Positions 60,672 through 64,000 of a stretch of DNA of 64,000 nt are shown here, piece after piece. The DNA comes from Mycobacterium neglectum (GTDB taxonomy: Bacteria; Actinomycetota; Actinomycetes; Mycobacteriales; Mycobacteriaceae). The notes below the pieces were generated by a model that saw only the letters and a list, made by a program, of their open reading frames with translations, had not been told where the DNA came from and ran no database searches. Position 1 is the stretch's first letter. The number at the start of each line of letters is the position of its first letter. The position numbers were made by a program, and so were the translations under genes. Location: positions 1 to 64,000 of the forward strand of contig NZ_NVQE01000020.1 in NCBI RefSeq assembly GCF_002591975.1, read 5' to 3'.

Positions 60672-62837
60672 CTACAGCATGCAGCTGACGCAGCCCTCCA
60701 CCTCAGTGCCCTCCAGCGCCATTTGGCGTAGCCGGATGTAGTAGAGCGTCTTGATCCCCTTGCGCCACGCGTAGATCTGCGCCTTGTTGACGTCACGGGT
60801 GGTCGCGGTGTCCTTGAAGAACAGCGTCAGACTCAGCCCCTGGTCGACATGCTGGGTCGCCGCGGCGTACGTGTCGATGATCTTCTCGTAGCCGATCTCG
60901 TAGGCGTCCTCGTAGTACTCGAGGTTGTCGTTCGTCAGATAGGGCGCCGGGTAGTAGACGCGGCCGATCTTGCCTTCCTTGCGGATCTCGATCCTGCTCG
61001 CCACCGGGTGGATGGAGCTCGTCGAGTTGTTGATGTAGCTGATCGACCCGGTCGGCGGAACGGCCTGCAGGTTCTGGTTGTAGATGCCGTCCTTCTGCAC
61101 CGACACCTTGAGTCGCGTCCAGTCCTCTTGCGTCGGAATCCGAATGCCGGCGTTCTCGAAGAGTTGCTTCACCCGGTCGGTCTTGGGCTCCCACGCCTGC
61201 TCGGTGTACTTGTCGAAGAACTCACCCGACGCGTACTTCGACTTCTCGAAACCCTTGAAGTGCGAGCCACGTTCGATCGCGATACGGTTCGATGCCCGCA
61301 GCGCGTGATACAGCACGGTATAGAAGTAGATGTTGGTGAAGTCCACACCCTCTTCGGAGCCGTAGTGGACCCGCTCCCGCGCCAGGTACCCGTGCAGGTT
61401 CATCTGCCCCAGGCCGATCGCGTGCGAATCGTTGTTGCCCTGCTCGATCGACGGCACCGACCAGATGTGCGTCTGATCGGAAACGGCCGTCAACGCGCGG
61501 ATGGCCACCTCGATGCTCTGCGCGAAGTCCGGCGAGTCCATCGTCTTGGCAATGTTCAGCGAACCGAGGTTGCACGAGATGTCCTTGCCCACTTGGGAGT
61601 AGGTCAAGTCCTCGTTGAACACCGACGGCGTGGACACCTGCAGGATCTCCGAGCACAGGTTGCTGTGGGTGATCTTGCCGTCGATCGGGTTGGCACGGTT
61701 CACCGTGTCCTCGTACATGATGTACGGGTAGCCCGACTCGAACTGCAGCTCGGCCAACGTCTGGAAGAATTCACGCGCCTTGATCTTCGTCTTGCGAATG
61801 CGCGCGTCGTCGACCATTTCGTAGTACTTCTCGGTGACCGAGATATCGGCGAACGGCACACCGTAGACACGCTCGACGTCGTACGGCGAGAACAGATACA
61901 TGTCCTCGTTCTTCTTGGCCAGCTCGAACGTGATGTCAGGGATCACCACACCCAACGACAGCGTCTTGATGCGGATCTTCTCGTCGGCGTTCTCCCGCTT
62001 GGTGTCCAGGAAGCGGTAGATGTCGGGGTGATGGGCGTGCAGGTACACCGCACCGGCACCCTGCCGCGCACCCAGCTGATTGGCGTAGGAGAACGAGTCC
62101 TCCAGCAGCTTCATGATGGGGATGACGCCCGAGCTCTGATTCTCGATGTTCTTGATCGGCGCGCCGTGCTCACGAATGTTGGTCAGCAGCAAGGCAACCC
62201 CGCCACCGCGCTTTGACAGCTGCAACGCCGAGTTGATTGAGCGACCGATGGACTCCATGTTGTCCTCGATGCGCAGCAAGAAGCAGCTCACCGGTTCGCC
62301 GCGCTGTTTCTTGCCCGAGTTCAGGAACGTCGGGGTGGCCGGCTGGAACCGGCCGTCGATGATCTCGTCGACAAGCTTCTCGGCCAGTCCGGTGTCACCG
62401 GAGGCCAGAGTCAGCGCCACCATGACCACTCGGTCCTCGAAGCGCTCCAGGTAACGCTTACCGTCAAAGGTTTTCAGCGTGTAGCTGGTGTAGTACTTGA
62501 ATGCGCCAAGGAACGTGGGGAAACGGAACTTCTTGGCATAGGCGCGACTGATGAGCGTCTTGACGAAGTTGCGCGAGTATTGGTCGAGAACCTCGCGCTC
62601 GTAATAGTTCTCCTTGATCAGGTAGTCGAGCTTCTCGTCCTGATCGTGGAAGAACACGGTGTTCTGGTTGACGTGCTCCAGGAAGTACTGATGCGCTGCT
62701 TCGCGATCCTTGTCGAACTGAATCTTGCCATCGGCGTCATACAGATTCAGCATCGCGTTGAGCGCGTGGTAATCCGTTTCGGCGGCGGCCGCCGAAGGGG
62801 TGACTACAGGCTCTGCAGCTGTGGCGGTTGGTGACAC
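60672..62837 (-). CDS. nrdE: Class Ib ribonucleotide reductase alpha subunit
   Basis: Catalytic NrdE reducing nucleoside diphosphates. N-terminal [36 protein letters not shown], substrate-site cysteine region [25 protein letters not shown] and the Cys pair in CVSCML at the C-terminus that receives electrons from NrdH. No N-terminal ATP-cone, as is normal for class Ib. GTG 62837 (GGAAGG upstream) gives 721 aa. Its start overlaps the nrdI end by 34 bases. Confidence 0.97.
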   Translation of the reverse strand: MSPTATAAEPVVTPSAAAAETDYHALNAMLNLYDADGKIQFDKDREAAHQYFLEHVNQNTVFFHDQDEKLDYLIKENYYEREVLDQYSRNFVKTLISRAYAKKFRFPTFLGAFKYYTSYTLKTFDGKRYLERFEDRVVMVALTLASGDTGLAEKLVDEIIDGRFQPATPTFLNSGKKQRGEPVSCFLLRIEDNMESIGRSINSALQLSKRGGGVALLLTNIREHGAPIKNIENQSSGVIPIMKLLEDSFSYANQLGARQGAGAVYLHAHHPDIYRFLDTKRENADEKIRIKTLSLGVVIPDITFELAKKNEDMYLFSPYDVERVYGVPFADISVTEKYYEMVDDARIRKTKIKAREFFQTLAELQFESGYPYIMYEDTVNRANPIDGKITHSNLCSEILQVSTPSVFNEDLTYSQVGKDISCNLGSLNIAKTMDSPDFAQSIEVAIRALTAVSDQTHIWSVPSIEQGNNDSHAIGLGQMNLHGYLARERVHYGSEEGVDFTNIYFYTVLYHALRASNRIAIERGSHFKGFEKSKYASGEFFDKYTEQAWEPKTDRVKQLFENAGIRIPTQEDWTRLKVSVQKDGIYNQNLQAVPPTGSISYINNSTSSIHPVASRIEIRKEGKIGRVYYPAPYLTNDNLEYYEDAYEIGYEKIIDTYAAATQHVDQGLSLTLFFKDTATTRDVNKAQIYAWRKGIKTLYYIRLRQMALEGTEVEGCVSCML

Positions 62838-63247
62838 GTCCGGTCCTTCCAAAAGTCTTCTAAGCCCGCGCGGACGGCTTCCACGTCGTCGGGGGTTCCC
62901 ATTAGTTCGAAGCGATACAGGTACGGAACGCCGCACTTGCGCGAGATCACTTCACCCGCGTAGGCGAATTCGGCACCGAAGTTGTTGTTGCCCGCTGCGA
63001 TGACGCCGCGGATCAGCGACCGGTTGTGTTCGTTGTTCAAGAAGGCGATGACCTGTTTGGGGACGTAGCCGCCGTCGTTGATATCCGGCGTGGAGCGCCC
63101 ACCACCGTAGGTGGGCAGCACCAGCACATAGGGTTCGTCGACCTCGATGCGGCCGTGCAGCGGAATCCGGGTGGCGGGCAAACCCAGCTTCATGACGAAG
63201 CGGTGGGTGTTCTCGGACACGCTGGAGAAGTAAACGAGGTTGCTCAT
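62804..63247 (-). CDS. nrdI: NrdI flavodoxin-like maturase
   Basis: Flavodoxin-like protein supplying oxidant for NrdF manganese-tyrosyl radical assembly. 147 aa: [18 protein letters not shown] loop, [47 protein letters not shown] 63247 follows GAGAGGAGAA. It lies 31 bases after nrdH and overlaps nrdE by 34 bases, forming nrdHIE. Confidence 0.97.
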   Translation of the reverse strand: MSNLVYFSSVSENTHRFVMKLGLPATRIPLHGRIEVDEPYVLVLPTYGGGRSTPDINDGGYVPKQVIAFLNNEHNRSLIRGVIAAGNNNFGAEFAYAGEVISRKCGVPYLYRFELMGTPDDVEAVRAGLEDFWKDRTCHQPPQLQSL

Positions 63248-63278
63248 TCGTCTTCTCCTCTCCGCTGTCTGGATACCT

Positions 63279-63527
63279 CTACGCCGTGGCCGCGACCGCG
63301 CCGAGCGCCTTGATGCGATCGGGCCGGAATCCGGACCAGTGGTCGTTGCCGGCCACCACGACCGGAGCCTGCAGGTAACCGAGCGCCATGACATAGTCAC
63401 GGGCCTCGGAGTCCAGGCTGATGTCGACCTTCTCGTAGGCGATGCCCTGCTTGTCCAGCGCCTTGTAGGTGGCGTTGCACTGCACGCATGCGGGCTTGGT
63501 GTACACGGTGATCGATGTGGGATTCAT
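63279..63527 (-). CDS. nrdH: NrdH glutaredoxin-like electron donor
   Basis: Redoxin that passes electrons to NrdE. Active-site CVQC at residues 14-17 (TKPACVQC), [16 protein letters not shown] and the typical [20 protein letters not shown] tail. 82 aa. First gene of nrdHIE. Its ATG overlaps by four bases the stop of a 29-codon ORF. The promoter lies about 200 bases upstream, at NrdR-type boxes, so the mRNA leader is long. Confidence 0.96.
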   Translation of the reverse strand: MNPTSITVYTKPACVQCNATYKALDKQGIAYEKVDISLDSEARDYVMALGYLQAPVVVAGNDHWSGFRPDRIKALGAVAATA

Positions 63528-63613
63528 CTGCGGTACGGCTCCTCTGCGACCTGAGACTGGCAACTGATCTGGTACTGCTTTTCACTGAAGTTCAGCGGCC
63601 CGACGACCCTCAT
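63524..63613 (-). CDS. Candidate 29-aa upstream ORF coupled to nrdH
   Basis: ATG at 63613 with AGGA five bases before it opens a 29-codon ORF (MRVVGPLNFSEKQYQI...) whose TGA overlaps the nrdH ATG in an ATGA arrangement. About 79 percent of codons end in G/C, like real genes nearby. The product has one Cys and no known family. It may be a coupled leader ORF or simply chance. Confidence 0.4.
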   Translation of the reverse strand: MRVVGPLNFSEKQYQISCQSQVAEEPYRR

Positions 63614-64000
63614 AATTCCTGCTGTACGGAGTCGTGGTCCGTGGAGTCTGTGAGCCGACGCCGGCGGATTTCTGGACTCCGGCCGACCCGTGGAGGCTTT
63701 GAAACTGTGGGGGTCTGTCGGTGTTCGAAACACTACACCTGGTGTCCGACATTGCGAAGAGATACCAGATGTTCTGAATAACAATCTTGAAATTCCCTGG
63801 TCGTAAGCGTTTGGCGAGTGGGGCCGTCGGCGTGTCGCACATCACATCCTGGGGTGTGTCGCGCCTGATGCCTGGTTCGCCCAGGTCTACCACCCGCCAC
63901 CGACAAACCTCGTCGCCGCCAACTGTCACAGTGACATAACAGCAAAGCCTTGGAGCGGTTACGAAAGCCGCCCGGCGGCGTCGGCGTCGCGCCTGCCCCG
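63614..64000. other. Non-coding right end with nrdH promoter region
   Basis: No convincing gene; the frames here are short and lack coding bias. It holds the nrdH 5' leader (63614-63729), the NrdR-type boxes (63730-63777) and then about 220 bases (63778-64000) in which I see nothing further. The last 70 bases are very GC-rich. Confidence 0.6.
63730..63777. promoter_or_regulatory. Pair of NrdR-type boxes upstream of nrdHIE
   Basis: Box 1 ACACTACACCTGGTGT (63730-63745) and box 2 ATACCAGATGTTCTGA (63762-63777), again 32 bases start to start. On the minus strand TTCGCA, 17 bases, TAGTGT could be a promoter overlapping box 1. The arrangement copies that before nrdF2. Confidence 0.8.

Noticed and set aside
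60849..62216. A 455-aa plus-strand frame opposite nrdE
   Set aside because: Antisense to nrdE, which is complete and conserved; no start signal.
63614..64000. Short frames at the right end
   Set aside because: No coding bias, no ribosome-binding site, and they overlap the nrdH promoter boxes.

Overview
This window reads as chromosome from a non-tuberculous Mycobacterium (Mycolicibacterium-like). It has high GC content, many GTG/TTG and leaderless starts, and a gene order that largely follows, in mirror orientation for long runs, the Rv3001c-Rv3053c stretch of M. tuberculosis as I remember it. I see no tRNA, rRNA, CRISPR array, transposase or integrase. Almost all of the window is densely coding. 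No intergenic stretch exceeds 300 bases except the right end.

Layout. 0.2-1.8 kb: a conserved unknown, a phosphoribosyltransferase and a WrbA-type quinone reductase. 1.9-5.5 kb: the branched-chain amino acid operon ilvB-ilvN-ilvC (minus strand), preceded by a leaderless Leu/Val/Ile-rich leader peptide and an attenuator hairpin. 5.6-9.6 kb: Cfp6-like PH-domain protein, DoxX, LppZ, an IclR regulator with a perfect palindromic operator, and a secreted Pro-rich protein. 9.6-14.7 kb: gatB, pfkA, gatA, gatC and an ACT protein. 14.7-22.8 kb: a Cys-rich small protein, ligA, a YjbR protein, an acyl-CoA ligase, a secreted low-complexity protein, an ArsR/SRPBCC pair with two matching operators, a MetE-like protein and a lipoprotein. 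22.8-29.5 kb: mnmA, cysteine desulfurase, an OlsA/OlsB-like acyltransferase pair, a nitroreductase and etfBA. 29.7-33.3 kb: the three-gene methylglucose lipopolysaccharide (MGLP) cluster, here with a 30-bp coding tandem repeat. 33.3-46.1 kb: a carboxylesterase, a hexapeptide acyltransferase, a PQQ-like lipoprotein, an AGCS symporter, a TB22.2-like secreted protein, an operon running from YczE and an ABC ATPase through NUDIX and crotonase genes to two methyltransferases, and the divergent MocR regulator. 46.1-52.6 kb: serB2, ctaD, fecB, a YciI protein, adhC and a cutinase. 52.6-63.6 kb: class Ib ribonucleotide reductase genes nrdF2 and nrdHIE. Between them lie a frameshifted flavin monooxygenase, a TetR regulator and an island carrying a geranylgeranyl reductase, a LysR effector domain without DNA-binding domain, DUF5997, a cupin, a COG2345-type regulator and a methyltransferase.

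How the parts work together. Several sets are self-contained circuits with visible DNA sites: attenuation of ilvB, an IclR palindrome, twin GCAAC-N6-GTTGC sites for ArsR/SRPBCC, ACTGGCTTGC repeats between MocR and YczE, paired NrdR-type boxes with identical geometry before nrdF2 and nrdH, and a palindrome before etfBA. The best candidates for undescribed biology are: the LysR-effector/DUF5997 pair, which looks like a regulator split into two divergent leaderless genes; a 51-codon gene hidden before yczE; and a 29-codon ORF coupled to nrdH. Homology calls rest on remembered family features and no search was run.
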